This document shows positions 1 to 13,500 of a stretch of DNA of 64,000 nucleotides, piece by piece. How positions within the stretch are numbered: position 1 is the first letter of the stretch; each line of letters opens with the position of its first letter. This DNA comes from Anastrepha obliqua (taxonomy: Eukaryota > Arthropoda > Insecta > Diptera > Tephritidae): positions 68,466,501 through 68,530,500 of the forward strand of contig NC_072896.1 of NCBI RefSeq assembly GCF_027943255.1, written 5' to 3'. Under the pieces are notes generated by a model that saw only the letters and a list, made by a program, of their open reading frames with translations, did not search any database and had not been told where the DNA came from. The translations under genes were made by a program, and so were the position numbers.

Positions 1-1243
1 AGATATCTTTTTCGAGACGTGCTCTGCGGCGCCAATCGGCATTCGTCGTAGAATCATCTGAAACTAAAAAAGTCAAATTTTTCAGTTAAAGTATGACGTA
101 ATGCTCCCCCCTACATTAATAAAATTTTTTTTTTCATTTTTGTAGTTTTGGTGGCAAAAAAACGTAAAACGAGCATTTTTGGCGAAAAATTTCGCCATAT
201 TTGTAAGTGAAAAACAACCTTAAAAAACAAAAAATAAAAAAAAACAGTGTAGGGGGGAGGTATTTTTGATTTAGAAGTTGAATAGTTTCGGAGTTGTGAT
301 TGGCACCGTCTTTTAAGAAGTCGTTTCGGGAAAAACGCGTTTGAAAAAATGATTCTGAGAAATTATCGATGCTCCGCATTCGAGGTAGAGTGTCTACAAA
401 GGCTATAACTTTGAGAGTTCTGCTCCGATCCACTTAAAATTTTGACACAACATTCTTGAAATGATTTAATATAAGATGAGTGAAGAAAAAAAATTTCGAT
501 TTTGTGACCCTACCCCTCCCTTAAGTTATGCAACCTTCATAATACAGAACATTCCTCACGAGGAGCATTTTAAATGTCAGGAATTCGACAATGTAAAAAA
601 TTCAGGCGGACTATGGCCATATTATTATTTTTAAGTAATTTTTTTAATGCCCCGATTTGGAGCTTCGAAGTTCAATATCTCGATTTCGGAGGCTAACTTC
701 AAAAATCTGAGAAACTAATATTGTACTTATGACTCAATCTCTCAATCAAAATTGGGTTGACCAAAACCCAGCCGAGTGCTGTTCAGAGTAATTAATATTT
801 TCTGAAGTTTTCCTTCAAGTTTTTGTTTATATTTTAATTTACAAATAATCCTCTACTTCTGCAAAAACTGGTGCAGGAAAATTATGGTAAAAAGATAACA
901 TTATAAATAATCAAGAAAGTCAAGGATTTTAAATTAATCGATTTCGTACGCTTTTAAATCAGTCAATGCACACTGTATTGCCGGGAATGCATTAATTCAA
1001 GCTTCTTATCATCAGCGCGGTTGCTTGCGTGCTTACATATACACATACTATATGAACATATGACAGCACACACATTTACGCATACGTATGTCTGTTTTAA
1101 TAAACGGCTTTGTAAAGGTATTTCTCACACAATCAAAAGGGAGAATAATAAATGTAAAAAGGACCATGCTTTATTAAATTTAATTTTCCATACATAAATT
1201 GTCACTTTTCGATGCTCATAACACTCACTCTTTCCTCTTACAG
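1..1243. other. Upstream flank/intron of Pgant5, no exon recognised
   Basis: AT-rich sequence before the first recognisable Pgant5 exon. It ends in a pyrimidine-rich acceptor with AG at 1242-1243. Positions 1-540 have a more balanced, low-complexity look, with homopolymer runs and an open minus frame that resembles no protein I know; it may be an unclassified repeat. The missing N-terminal coding exon(s) of Pgant5 should lie upstream of the window. Confidence 0.5.
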
Positions 1244-1590
1244 TTGCCCGATGCACAAAAGCTCGTCGATGAGCAAAATATGGTCGATGACAGTGAAATT
1301 AACACAGAAAAGAAAATGGATGGGGATGCTGGCAGCGCGGGCAAGGGGCCGGGCGGCTTTGCGGGTGGCGGTATTTCTATGACATATCGCACCACGATAT
1401 TGAAAAAATGGCACTCCGCACCGCCTGTAAGGGAGGAAAAGGGCAAGCAGGGCGAAATGGGTAAACCAGTAAAAATACCACCGGAAATGAAGGACCTGAT
1501 GAAGGAGAAGTTCAAAGAGAATCAATTCAATTTACTAGCCAGTGACATGATCTCATTGAATCGTTCGCTGACTGATGTGCGACATGAGAA
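1244..1590 (+). CDS. Pgant5: Pgant5 exon: stem region and start of catalytic domain
   Basis: Starts in phase 0 after the acceptor AG at 1242-1243 and ends before GTAAGT with two bases of a codon left over. It encodes an acidic, Gly-rich stem (EINTEK, then [12 protein letters not shown]) followed by the conserved [10 protein letters not shown] and [17 protein letters not shown] blocks at the start of GALNT catalytic domains. The ATG near 1199 lies upstream of the acceptor and is not a plausible start, because the enzyme needs an N-terminal signal anchor that is not here. Confidence 0.85.
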
Positions 1591-4500
1591 GTAAGTACAT
1601 TTGCAAATGCATGCCTATGGTGCATTTTGATTTTGATATGACTTTTGACTATGCAGAGTGTTTTCACTGCATAGTCTACTATAGTTATGTACAAATGTAA
1701 ACGATTTTTTCATTTAATTTAATTTTTGTGACCACCCTATATTCGTATGTGCATTCGCAGTTGCAAGAAGAAACATTATCCATCGAAATTGCCAACAACC
1801 TCAATTGTGATAGTTTTCCACAATGAAGCGTGGTCAACGCTGCTCCGCACCGTGTGGAGTGTCATCAATCGCTCGCCACGTACGCTACTCAAAGAGATTA
1901 TCCTTGTGGATGATGCCAGTGAGCGTGGTAAGCAAAAATAACCTACAAAGGAAAAAAATTAAATAACCAATGTGCCTATTTATGTATGTAAATGTGCGAT
2001 TTATGCAAATAAGGAGACATTTTTTAATTTAACACTCATTCGCTTTCCTTTATTTCACTACATTATCATCGCACACAGATTATTTAGGTAAGAAATTGGA
2101 GGAGTATGTGGCGAATTTACCGGTGCATACGTTTGTGCTGCGAACAGAAAAGCGCTCTGGCTTGATACGCGCTCGCCTGCTTGGCGCCGAGCACGTGACG
2201 GTATACATGATTATATACGTTTTCTATGTCTATTTGTTTATGGCGCTAACGTATTACCTTTTGTTTTTGCATTTGCTTGTAGGGTGAAGTCATCACTTTC
2301 CTGGATGCTCATTGTGAATGCGCAGAGGGTTGGCTGGAGCCGCTGTTAGCGCGAATTGTGCAAAATCGTCGCACTGTAGTGTGTCCCATCATTGATGTGA
2401 TCTCCGATGAAACCTTTGAGTATATAACCGCTTCTGACTCGACGTGGGGCGGTTTCAATTGGAAGTTGAACTTTAGATGGTAAAGTAAAAATTAGGCTAA
2501 GACGATATAGTAGTGAGTTTTTGTTGTGGCCAGTTATGTATATGAAATGTGAGCTTAAATTAATATAGGTCCTACTCGAATTAAAATGCGTATGTCGATT
2601 TCGATATTTCATACTTTTTCGCGCTATTTATTTAAGTGCTCTAAATTTATCATCAGAAAGTGTTATCAGAAAATCTACTAAGCGGAAAGTATTTTGCGAA
2701 AGTAATTTTTCATTTACATCATTTCAAAAAACATACTTTTTTGCTTTTCACACTGCCATGGTAAACGTTTTCCAACATTAGTTTTTAATATTATGCTGCG
2801 GTTGTGTGATTCGATTTTTTATTCCTCACCACTTTCGTAGAAAGTGTATTTTATTTTTACAATTTGGTTGTTCGAATATCAAAATTTCAATTAGAATATA
2901 AAGAAACAAATAAGGCAACAACAAAAAGTGTTATGTGGATTCAACTTGTTCCTCACCGGTCAATTATTATATTAACCCTTATATTAACCCGTTTGGGTGT
3001 TTGGCCGAGCTCCTCCTCGTCCGTTGTGGCGTGCGTCTTGATGTTGTTTTACAAATGGAGAGGCCCACAGTTTTAAGCCGTCTCCGAACTGCAAATGGTT
3101 TTTTATGAGAAGCCTTTTTATGGCAGAAATACACTCGGAGATTTGCCATTGCCTGCCGAGGGGCGACCGCTATTAGAAAAACAATTTTCTTCATTTTGGT
3201 GTTTCACGGAGTATTGAACTGTAGTTCTCTCCGAATTCCGAATAGTAGTCAGGCACCAATCCGTTCGGCTACAGCCGGCTCAATTAATATAGCGTTGAAA
3301 AAAAAATTGTGGAAATTGTGCGGTGGAAATAGCTTTACTTAATTATTAATAAGAAATATTAAAAAAATTGAATGAATGAAAAGTTTTTATATATATTAAT
3401 ATATTATTTTTTGTTTTTACGGATCCATATATAAAAACTAGTTGTAAAGTATAGAAAATAGTTATAAAGCAGCAAAATTATTATCTGACGAGAAAGATGA
3501 GTATATCGCCTCCAAGAAAATATTTTGTTTGTCCAAAAGTACTTACGTTTTACTCTGTTTTCGTTATATTTAACTGCATCACTCGCACTTCAATTTTGCT
3601 TTTTCACCCACTTCCGCAAAAGTTAGGTTATTTCGAAATTGCATAAAGTTTTTGCGTTTTATTATTGCTAAATATATACATATATTGTGGATTAAGATAG
3701 TTTAAATTATTTTATAATACTTAAGTTGGAAATAAAATTGAATCAAAAGGATTAAGAGCCGTTGAAGTTAATACTCAGATGTTTTATTAATAAACGGTTC
3801 TGTTTAATATGATTTCGATATAAGAATTGGAGAACATTTTTCGACCGTCCACTGATGAGTTTATGGGAACAGCTTTTGTCGGTGATGATAAATTTACGAG
3901 CGGAAGACGATCAATTTGTTTGAAATTTTGTACAGCTGGCTTAGTAATTCTTTTTTGTTTTTTTTATGTGAAAAGCCAATTATACAAAAACAAAACCCAT
4001 CGCTGCATGTAGTCACCAGAGAATGCAAAAAAATTTCTGACAGCAAAATTAACTAAAAGTGCACTTTCCTTGCCATGTGTGACACATCTTAAGGTGTGAC
4101 ATTTTAATAATCAAATTGTAATTTTGCGGGATATTTTCTCAATACTGTTGGAAATGTGTATATCACCATTGAGTAAGTAATAAGATAGAGTCACAATCAC
4201 TCCATTTTTTACAAACTTGCGATTTATTACTTACTCAATGATTTCGCATTGTTATTAACAAAATGTGTCCTAATTATTTGTGCGTGATTACAAGTAATGA
4301 TAAGAAAGTGTATTTCTACCATGAAAACCATAGGTCCCTCTATTTTGTAGAATAACTCCAAGGCGTACACTACAACTTGGAGTTGCAGAAACTCGGCCCA
4401 ATACCAGATAAAGTATGTACACTAAAATTTTACATCGCTAAATTGAAATTAAATAGTTTTATGAACCGGGTTTATTGCAAACATTAGGAATTTCTGAATT

Positions 4501-7500
4501 TGCACTGGTTGTTTCGGTCATTTTTATGAAACTTCTTTTGCAAAACAGAATCAAATCTTATAAATTTCTACATAAAATGCTAAAGCCCCAGGATTGATGC
4601 CGCATATTTGCCACAAAACTTTGTAAATCTAAGAAAACAAAAGCGCTCCTCAGTATATATATTTTTGCAATTCCCATTCTTCTTACAGGTATCGTGTTCC
4701 TCAACGTGAAATGGAGCGTCGAAATAATGACCGTACAGCGCCGCTCCGCACGCCCACCATGGCCGGTGGCCTATTTTCAATCGATAAAGATTATTTCTAC
4801 GAAATCGGCTCGTACGATGAGGGTATGGATATATGGGGTGGTGAAAATTTAGAAATGTCCTTCCGGGTAAGTAACAAACTATACAACTCACACACATCAC
4901 ATACAAAGAATATTTATAAAATATTAAAGCTTAATTTCCAGTATAAAATTTAGCTGAACTAGTCAAAGCAAAGCAAATATGAAAACTAAGTATAATTTTA
5001 GCAGTGAAGAGCGCTTAATTGAATTTTTTAAATAAAATTCAGTTTTTATTTTATTATTTTGCTTCAATATTGGCACTGATTTAAAACGACTTTTATACTA
5101 CTACACTTTAGATATGGCAATGTGGCGGCATTTTAGAAATAATACCCTGCTCACATGTGGGTCATGTCTTCCGTGATAAATCGCCTTATACATTCCCTGG
5201 CGGTGTGTCCAAAATTGTGCTGCACAATGCGGCGCGTGTAGCCGAAGTGTGGTTGGATGAGTGGCGTGAATTTTATTATTCAATGAGCTCAGGTTCGAAA
5301 TTGTGTTTTGTTCACATTCACATGCTTACTAAGTACTACCACTACTACTGCTACAACAACAACAATACATTTGTTCTAAGCTAAAAACCTCATACCAACA
5401 CTAATACTACTTCTTATCACCAAATACCAATAAAATATAAACACATTTTTTTTTATTTATATTTGGAATATATACCACTTGCATATATTAACTAATATAA
5501 CCTTAACTTGCCTAACAAACTAAAAATGAAGTACACATTTTTTCATCACTACATGTTATGACGATTGATTTTCTTTTGGTGCCTATTTTTCAATAATAAC
5601 TTTTTCCTCACTTTATATTCCATTAATTATAATTTATTCCTGCTCCAATTCAAAATATATAAATTTTATTAATTGATGTCGTAAACACAAAAATTTTAAC
5701 GATTACACTATTAAACAGATGAGAAATATTTGAATTGTATTTTCTAATGATATTTAAAAATTTAATAAGAATTTAATTCAAAACATCGGAAACTTATTTG
5801 TGATCGAGTCTCAAAAGGTAAAGTTTAAGTAAACTAAAAGAAATACATCGAATACAAGGTGGCGCAAAATTAATCATCCAATTATGTCTTATGCCTTTGA
5901 ATAATTTGTTTCTAAATGAAAAAATTATTTTGATGGTATAAATCTTTCACTTTTGACCTTTACGCGCTCTATTGTTTGTCTGTTTGTATAGGTACTGCAG
6001 CTGTCTAGTTCTCGAGTGTCAAATATGACTGATGCTAAAATCATAAAAATTTCGATAAGGTGATTAATTTTGTGTCACCTTGTATAACGGCTAACCTTTT
6101 TATAAAGCAACCGGTCGAATCTAATAAATACACTAACCAAACAAAAAAAGATTAAGCCCACGACTGGGATGGCATTTATATCCTACGGAGGACCGTCACT
6201 CCAGCGACGTTTTAAAAACATTGCAAGCTGTGCATTATTAAAAAACAATTTAGTTATATTATTTGTATTTAAATTTATATAAACTTTTGAACATTTCGAA
6301 TACTTAATCCTTAAATTTAATTTAAAAAATAAAATCGCCGATTTGCATTTTTTCACGAGTCAAAATATATTTTAACTGCATTGTTAGCCCTTAGCCGGAT
6401 TAAATAAAAGCATGCAAATGGCTCCAGGTATTGCCAATTGAACAAGTATGGTATGGCAGAACTCAGTATTTACGCATTGAATTATGAGCGGTGTTTAATT
6501 TTTTATTTTTTTCATGTTTGAATGTTTGGTACATTTTATTTTATACAGAGAAAATTGATTTAAAATGACAGTATAGGTGGAGTGTTTTAATCGCGATAAC
6601 TCGTTATCCAAGGAACCACCAAAATTATAGGGTTAGTACCCTATGCCCTGTGATTTCGTGTTCTAAATAAACCACTTTTGCAAACCAAAGCAAAAAATTA
6701 AATAGATTTGCGATATCCTACTATTTCGACAATTACGAGTTTATAGCAGTTTTATGCTTCTTTTCGATAAAAGCAGACTTAATTTCAGATAGTAGTGGTA
6801 AAACAATTTACATATACATATATATACAGTCACGTCTGGATATAGTGAACTAAATTTTTTACGTTTGATTTTTTCTTTTTGGTCGAGTACAAATCGTTTG
6901 GGGATGAAAAAAACTCTGTTCCTAATATTTAAAAGAATCCTAATAGATTGATAGTGCCATCATGCCTCCGAGAAAACTCCCTGCCTTAAAGAAAAATCTA
7001 AAATCATTGAAAAACTCTAAAAAGTGTTAATGTTTCATCTTCAGCAAACATATTTGGGGAAGCTACATCAACAATTTCAGAAATAAACAAAAAGAGACGC
7101 AATATTATCTCTTATCAGCCAATTTTAGCATCCAAGAAGAAGACTCTTAGAAAAAGCGAGCATGTACATATTTATTTTAATGAGCTCTTGCATTTGTGAA
7201 CCTGGGCACGGTGAACAGGTCTTGAATTGAATTTTAAGAGGTCGAGCCAAGGAGCATCAGGAGATTTGGTGGCTCCTAAAACACTCAGGCTAAAAAGCCC
7301 ATTGTATTTAAAGCTCTGGAAAGGGGGTAGATAGTTAAGGAGGGAGGGAGAAAAGTATCAGAGAAAGAGATAGGAAAGAATAGAGACAGAGATAGAGATA
7401 GTTAGTCCTGTGAGAATTTTCCAGATTCTTTGGCAAATCTGTAAATATCCTCCAGTTTGAGAGAACGAATATTACTCATTCCCATGACATCGGAACCCAA

Positions 7501-10500
7501 TACCCGTAGTCGCGCTCTAGCAAAGGCAGGACACTCACAGAGAAAGTGCGCAGTGCTATCCGCCTCCTCCAAGCAGGACAGGCATATCGGGTCCTCGATG
7601 ATTCCAATGGTGGTCATATGCTGACCCCATGGGTTGTGTCCTGTAATGATGCCGACCATCAACCGAATGTCTTTCCTTCTAAGTTTTAGTAGAAAGTTTG
7701 ACAGTTTTCTGTTCGGACTTGTCACAAAACACTTTGCAGTTCTGCAGCGTTCTAGACCGGACCATCGCTCTTTATGTAGATTGCCTACATAATCGTTGAT
7801 CCAATTCTTGATTCCTGCGGGACTGATTCCGATTATTGGCTCTGGCCCCTGTGGGGGCACCGCTGATCCACGGTTGGCCAATTCGTCGGCAATTTCGTTT
7901 CCTTGAACACCAGAGTGTCCCGGAACCCATATAAGTACAAGCCTGTTTTGTCTTGCGACAGAATTAAGCTTCCTCTTACATTCTTGAACAATCTTCGAAG
8001 TTTGCTTCGCGTTCTCCAGGGCCTTCAATGCAGCCTGACTGTCACTGAAGACTCCAATCTGTTTCCCGCTCCATCTCCTCTCGATTATCCATTCCGCTAC
8101 TTTCAGGATGGCAAAAACTTCTGTTTGGAAAACAGTTGCCATTTCCCCCATAGCATAGTGATACTTATTACTATCGTTTAAGTACCATCCGGCTCCAGAC
8201 CTCCTCCAGTCTTGGACCCATCGGTAAAGAAAATATCCGTCAAACCTCCCTGCATACATTCTGGATTGCTCCATTGCTCACGCAATGGAAATCTGACATC
8301 AAATTTCCTTCCGAACGAAATTGTGGGTATCAGGTCATCTTTAGGTGCCAAAAACAGTGGATACTGCTCCGACAGCAACTTAAAGATTTCTCTGTGTCCC
8401 GAAGTTCCATCTTCGTGCCAGAAACCATATTTATGAAGTCTACACATTGCTTTTATTGCTTCCTGTTGTATCTTAAGATCCAGGGGGAGCAAATTAAGCA
8501 TAGCATTTAGGGCATCACCAGAGGTTGTACTCATGGCACCCGTGATGCATAAACATACACTTCTTTGCAGCCTGTATAGTTCCCGGTTTGTGGACTTAAC
8601 CATGCTCCGTCGCCACCAGACCACAGAAGCGTAAGTGATGATTGGTCTGATAAGTGCCGTGTATATCCATAGGACCACAGCAGGTTTCAGACCCCAAGGT
8701 TTGCCAAAGGCTCTACGGCATTGCTGAAAAATCTTCAATGCACGATTCACCTTCAGTGAAACGTGTGTCTCCCAGGTCAGCTTCTTATCCAAGATTACTC
8801 CTAGATATTTAACTTCGTTGGAAAGACCAAGTGTCACACCTTTCAGTGTTGGAAGACTGAGTCCATCCAATTTCCGTTTTTTCGTAAACAAGACTATGGT
8901 TGTTTTGTTCGGATTAACGGAAAGACCTTGTCTCATGCACCAATCATCGATTTTGTCAAGGATCCTCTGTACTTTCGTGCAAAGCCTCCTTAAGGATTTA
9001 TCCGATGTTAGCGCACAGACGTCGTCCGCATATGCTTGGACGTGAAAGCCGAGTTCCTGCATCTCCGCTAATAGGGAGTCTACGACGAAGCACCACAGCA
9101 GCGGAGAAAGAACACCCCCTTGGGGACATCCTTGCTTGACCCTGACTGTGATTTGCTCGTCGTCGCTCCCACCAGCGGTTAACAGCCTCTCAGAGAGCAT
9201 GGAGTATATCCATTTTATAATGGCTTGATTAACTCCGTGTCGTTCGGCAGAAGAACATATCGAGCCAAAAGTGGCATTATCAAAAGCCCCCTCAATGTCC
9301 ACGAACACGCCCATTGTGTATTCGTCAGCTTCCAGCCCAGCTTCAATCTTGCTAACAAGATCGTGTAAGGCTGATTCACATGATTTTCCACTCTGGTAAG
9401 CGTGTTGATTTCTACTAAGTGGACTTCTCGGCAATACCCCCACTCGAATATGTTTCTCCACCACTCGTTCCAGACTTTTCAACATGAACGATGTCAAACT
9501 GATTGGTCTGAAACTTTTTGCTAGGGAATAGTCATCTTTTCCTGGTTTTGGAATAAATACTACTCTTACGCGTCGCCATTGGGATGGTATATAACCAAAT
9601 GCAAGACAGGCTGTGAAGATCCTTTTCAGGGCCTCAATCAGCCTGTCTCCTCCTTTTTTAAGCATTACTGGATATATTCCGTCAGGTCCAGGGGACTTAA
9701 AGTTGTCAAAGGAAGATAAGGAAAACCTTATCGATTCCCTTGTCACTATCCGACTAGCAATATACCAGCTGTACCTAGAGGTTCCACCGTTGCCACCGTC
9801 ATCGTTCATGCCACTCTCAGCTTCAGAGAGAGTTCTACTACCCGGAAAATGGGTTTCGAGTAGAGCATTAAACGTTTCCGATTTGGAAATGGTGTATGAA
9901 CCATCAGGTTTTCGAATGGAATCCAGCCTTACTGAGCGGTCTAAATGAAGGACCTTACAAAGTCTCGCTGTTTCCCTCATTTCTTCGACGTTACTGCAGA
10001 AATTTCTATAGGATTCAAGTTTGGCTTGCCGTACTTTTTTCTTATATTCTCTCTGTGTAAGTCGATGATTGGCCCAGTCCTCTTCTGTTTTGGTCTTCAA
10101 GGCCTTATTAAGAAGTTTCCTGGACCGTACACGAAGCTTCGACAGTTCAGGGTTCCACCAAGGAACCGCTTTCCCCTGTCTGCTTTGCCTGAGTGGACAC
10201 AGTTCCTCAAAGCATTTGATTAAAGTACCTTCTAATTTCTTAGTAGCATCTTCAATCATTTCTGCTGATTTGAGTTTTTTCAGGTTTGGTAATCGCTCTG
10301 TTACAAGCTCACTATACCTGTCCCAGTCCACATTTCGAGGATTCCTACCGGAAGGTATTGATATTGTGTCAATTCCCAGTCGGAATTCGATAAGACGATG
10401 ATCAGAAAGAGAGTCCTCTTCCAAAACTCGCCATCGGTTGATTTGATTTCCAACTGACCTATTGGTAAGTGTTAAATCAATCACCTCTTGTCTCCTTCTG

Positions 10501-13500
10501 GTCACAAAAGTTGGTTTGTTACCAGTGTTTTGGATGACCAAATCGGATGACAGGATAAAATCCAGTAACTTGAGACCTCTGGGGTTGCATTTGCTGCTTC
10601 CCCACACAATGTTCTGTGAATTTGCGTCACAGCCCACTATTAGCCCCAGATTATTGGATTCTGCGTACTTGACCACTTCTCTTAGCTCCCTCGAAGGAGG
10701 TGGCTGTACAGAGTCATAGGGTAGGTAGGCCGAAACTATGATAGCTTCGACACTGTTCCCACTTTTCCAGTACTTTATTTTTGCAGCAACGATATCTCCA
10801 GAGCATAGCTCTTTTAACATCGTGTGTTCGATCAACCTCGGCATGATAATACATGCTCGCGGTCTCACATTCCCTTCACAATGAAGTATTTGTCCCCACG
10901 ACATAGCACTTAGACCACAGATACGCTTGTGACATACCCATGGTTCTTGTATAAGTATTATGTGTGGGTTTGTTTGCAGTTTTGCATGCCTACGGCACAA
11001 GAGAGCCGTAGACGCTTTGCTATGCATTGCAGGCCTTGCAATAATTAGTTATTTATATTCAGGCACGACTGTATATACGAGGTTCGTTTGAAAAGTCCGT
11101 GCAAAAATAACTTTTCGACTTACGTCTCCTTTTAGGCTTATAAAGGGTTTTCCAAACAGGGGTGTTATTTTGATATTCAAAGAAAAATGCTGTTTTTTAA
11201 CATAAATGATCGGATGTTTATTTCATTATAAAGAGGGAGGTATGCCGTTAATAGTGGAAAATAACATCAAGCAAATGATGGTCGTGGTACGCTTACAGGA
11301 CAATATCCTTTTCATGAAATTTTCCATAACCGAATTGTAAAGTGGCTGCCCTATGTCCTCGATAGCCTCACGAATTCCATCTTTGAGGTCTTGATCGACC
11401 TTGAGCTGTTAGCGTAGACCTTCTCTTTCACGTGGCCCCAAAGAAAAAAGTCACAAGGTGTTAAATAATAAGATCTCGGTGGCCAATTGTGATCACCTCT
11501 TCGAGAGATAACACGATCCGGAAACTTTTCCGGTAAAAGATCAATAGTTTCGTTGCTTGTGTGGCACGTAGTGCCGTCTTGTTGAAGATAAACGTTATTC
11601 AGATCAATACCATCCAATTTCGGCCATAAAAAATCGTTAATCATCTCTCCATAGCGCAATGCAATCATCAATAACACCTGTTATTGGAAAACCCTTTACA
11701 TTTTATTCAACGCTGTTCTAGTTGTTGATCCCTTCCGAATAATAGGATTTGTCTAAGCCTGAAAAATAGTCTTTCTTTTCTGCAATCAAATCCTCGTTTG
11801 AATAAAATCTTTTCGCCGCCAGCTATTTCTTCAAATTGGGCAACAAATAGTAGTTGAAGAGAGCCGAGAGTTTGGAGAATAGGGGGGATGTGAAATAACC
11901 CTATTTCCATTAATTTATCCAACGCAACTCCTGCAACGTTAGCTGGTGCGTTGTCGTGATAGAAAATAAAAATAAGTCGACTTCCTCATTTCAACCGAAT
12001 GCGAAACACAAAGAGATCGACCGATCTGGCTGAAACTTGGTATGTGTTCTTCCATGGGATGCTACTAACTAAACATATCCTCGATACGAGTCAGTAGTGC
12101 CATCTCTATAACTTTATACGGATCTTTCAAACAACCCTCGTATATATATTTCTATTTTATAACTTTTCATTATTTTTATCAATAGCTACATACTTTTTGC
12201 TTACTTTCTTAAAGAATGAAATTGAATTACACATTGACTAACAGCTCATAGATTGAACAAGTTTCGCCACAGGTAGACTTTGTTATCATTGTCTTGAAAC
12301 CGCAGGCACGTTATCCTGTCTGTGTGATCCGGATCCATTGTTTTGTTAGAAGACAATGTTCAATGGATGAACAAACTAATCTCATAGAATACCAAGAAAA
12401 TTGTTTGAAGAATCTCGGCTTTTATTGACCGCCTTTAGCATTCATACAGCCGAATATTGAAATAGCTTCAGAGTAGACTCAATATAATAAGGCTAAAAAT
12501 CCATTCGAAACCATCTGATCGCAAGTGACCAGTTTTGTGAGTTAGAGACTATTTTTGTTTTTTTAAATCAAGTTATTCCACGTTCGTAATATACAGAAGA
12601 AGTAATAATTTTTATAAAAGAAAACGGTTATTAAAGCAACAGTATTTGATCTAGTAATACAAGGTTTTCTGATAATTCAAGTGAAGGCTGTACTTTGCTC
12701 GAAGATAAACATGAATCAAAATATTATTCCTTCTAACGATAGAACTGCGATGGATTTGACACCGGAGGAAACTCGCAAAAACCTTGGGATTACATCAAAT
12801 TCTGCCCTTTAATTCAAAATCATTAAAACGGCCTGGTCTGAAATTTCATTAGGCTATATTAGGCGGCCGCCGTAGCCGAATGGGTTGGTGCGTGATTACC
12901 ATTCGGAATTCACAGAGAGGTCGTTGGTTCGAATCTCGGTGAAAGCAAAATTAATAAAAACATTTTTCTAATAGCGGTCGCCCCTCGGCAGGCAATGGCA
13001 AACCTCCGAGTGTATTTCTGCCATGAAAAAGCTCCTCATAAAAATATTTGCCGTTCGGAGTCGGCTTGAAACTGTAGGTCCCTCCATTTGTGAAACAACA
13101 TCAAGACGCACACCACAAATAGGAGGAGGAGCTCGGCCAAACACCTAACAGAAGTGTACGCGCCAATTATTTTTTTTTTTTTATATAAAGAATTTGTACA
13201 AATCCATTCATCAACGTATTTACGAAGTAATTTATAAACAACACAAGCTTTAAATAATAAATTAAAAAAATAAAATCTTACATTATTATTTTTTCTTATT
13301 TGGTGCCTCTATTCAAGTGAACCAATAAATCAACCACAGTATTACAGCTACTGTTTTACAGCTGCGAAATACCGTTAGATGGAGTAATATTTTGATGCAT
13401 GTTTATTTTCGCGCAAATACGGTGGCTTTAATAACCGTTTTCATCCATAAAAATTAGTAACTATTAGGACTGTATGTACATCTTGATATAGTAGCCATGA

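Larger units (their letters stand above)
7222..11045 (-). mobile_element. Non-LTR retrotransposon (LINE) with EN, RT and RNase H, 5' truncated
   Basis: Reads on the minus strand: endonuclease, reverse transcriptase, RNase H, a C-terminal Cys-rich motif, then a 3' UTR ending near 7222 in an A/T-rich tail. A second copy at 62972-63660 shares the last 690 bp. The order EN-RT-RNase H places it in the I/LOA/R1-type group of LINEs. The 5' end (ORF1 and the very start of ORF2) is missing. It lies inside the pogo-like element. Confidence 0.85.
6825..11073 (+). mobile_element. pogo/Tc1-like DNA transposon remnant, interrupted by a LINE
   Basis: Flanking TA dinucleotides (6825-6826 and 11072-11073) bound inverted ends that start CAGTCACGTCTGGATATA on the left and, read in reverse complement, CAGTCGTGCCTGAATATA on the right. 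About 390 bp of the left part remains, including a short open start MPPRKLPAL at 6961 that recalls the N-terminus of pogo/jerky-type proteins. Only about 30 bp remain on the right. The LINE at 7222-11045 splits the element and presumably deleted or displaced its gene. The class is inferred from TA duplication and end sequence. Confidence 0.55.

Noticed and set aside
134..433. 99-codon minus frame at the window start
   Set aside because: Low complexity, no known family, no splice context. Likely chance or unknown repeat.
1199..1243. ATG upstream of the first exon as the Pgant5 start
   Set aside because: It lies before a good splice acceptor and would give an enzyme without a signal anchor.
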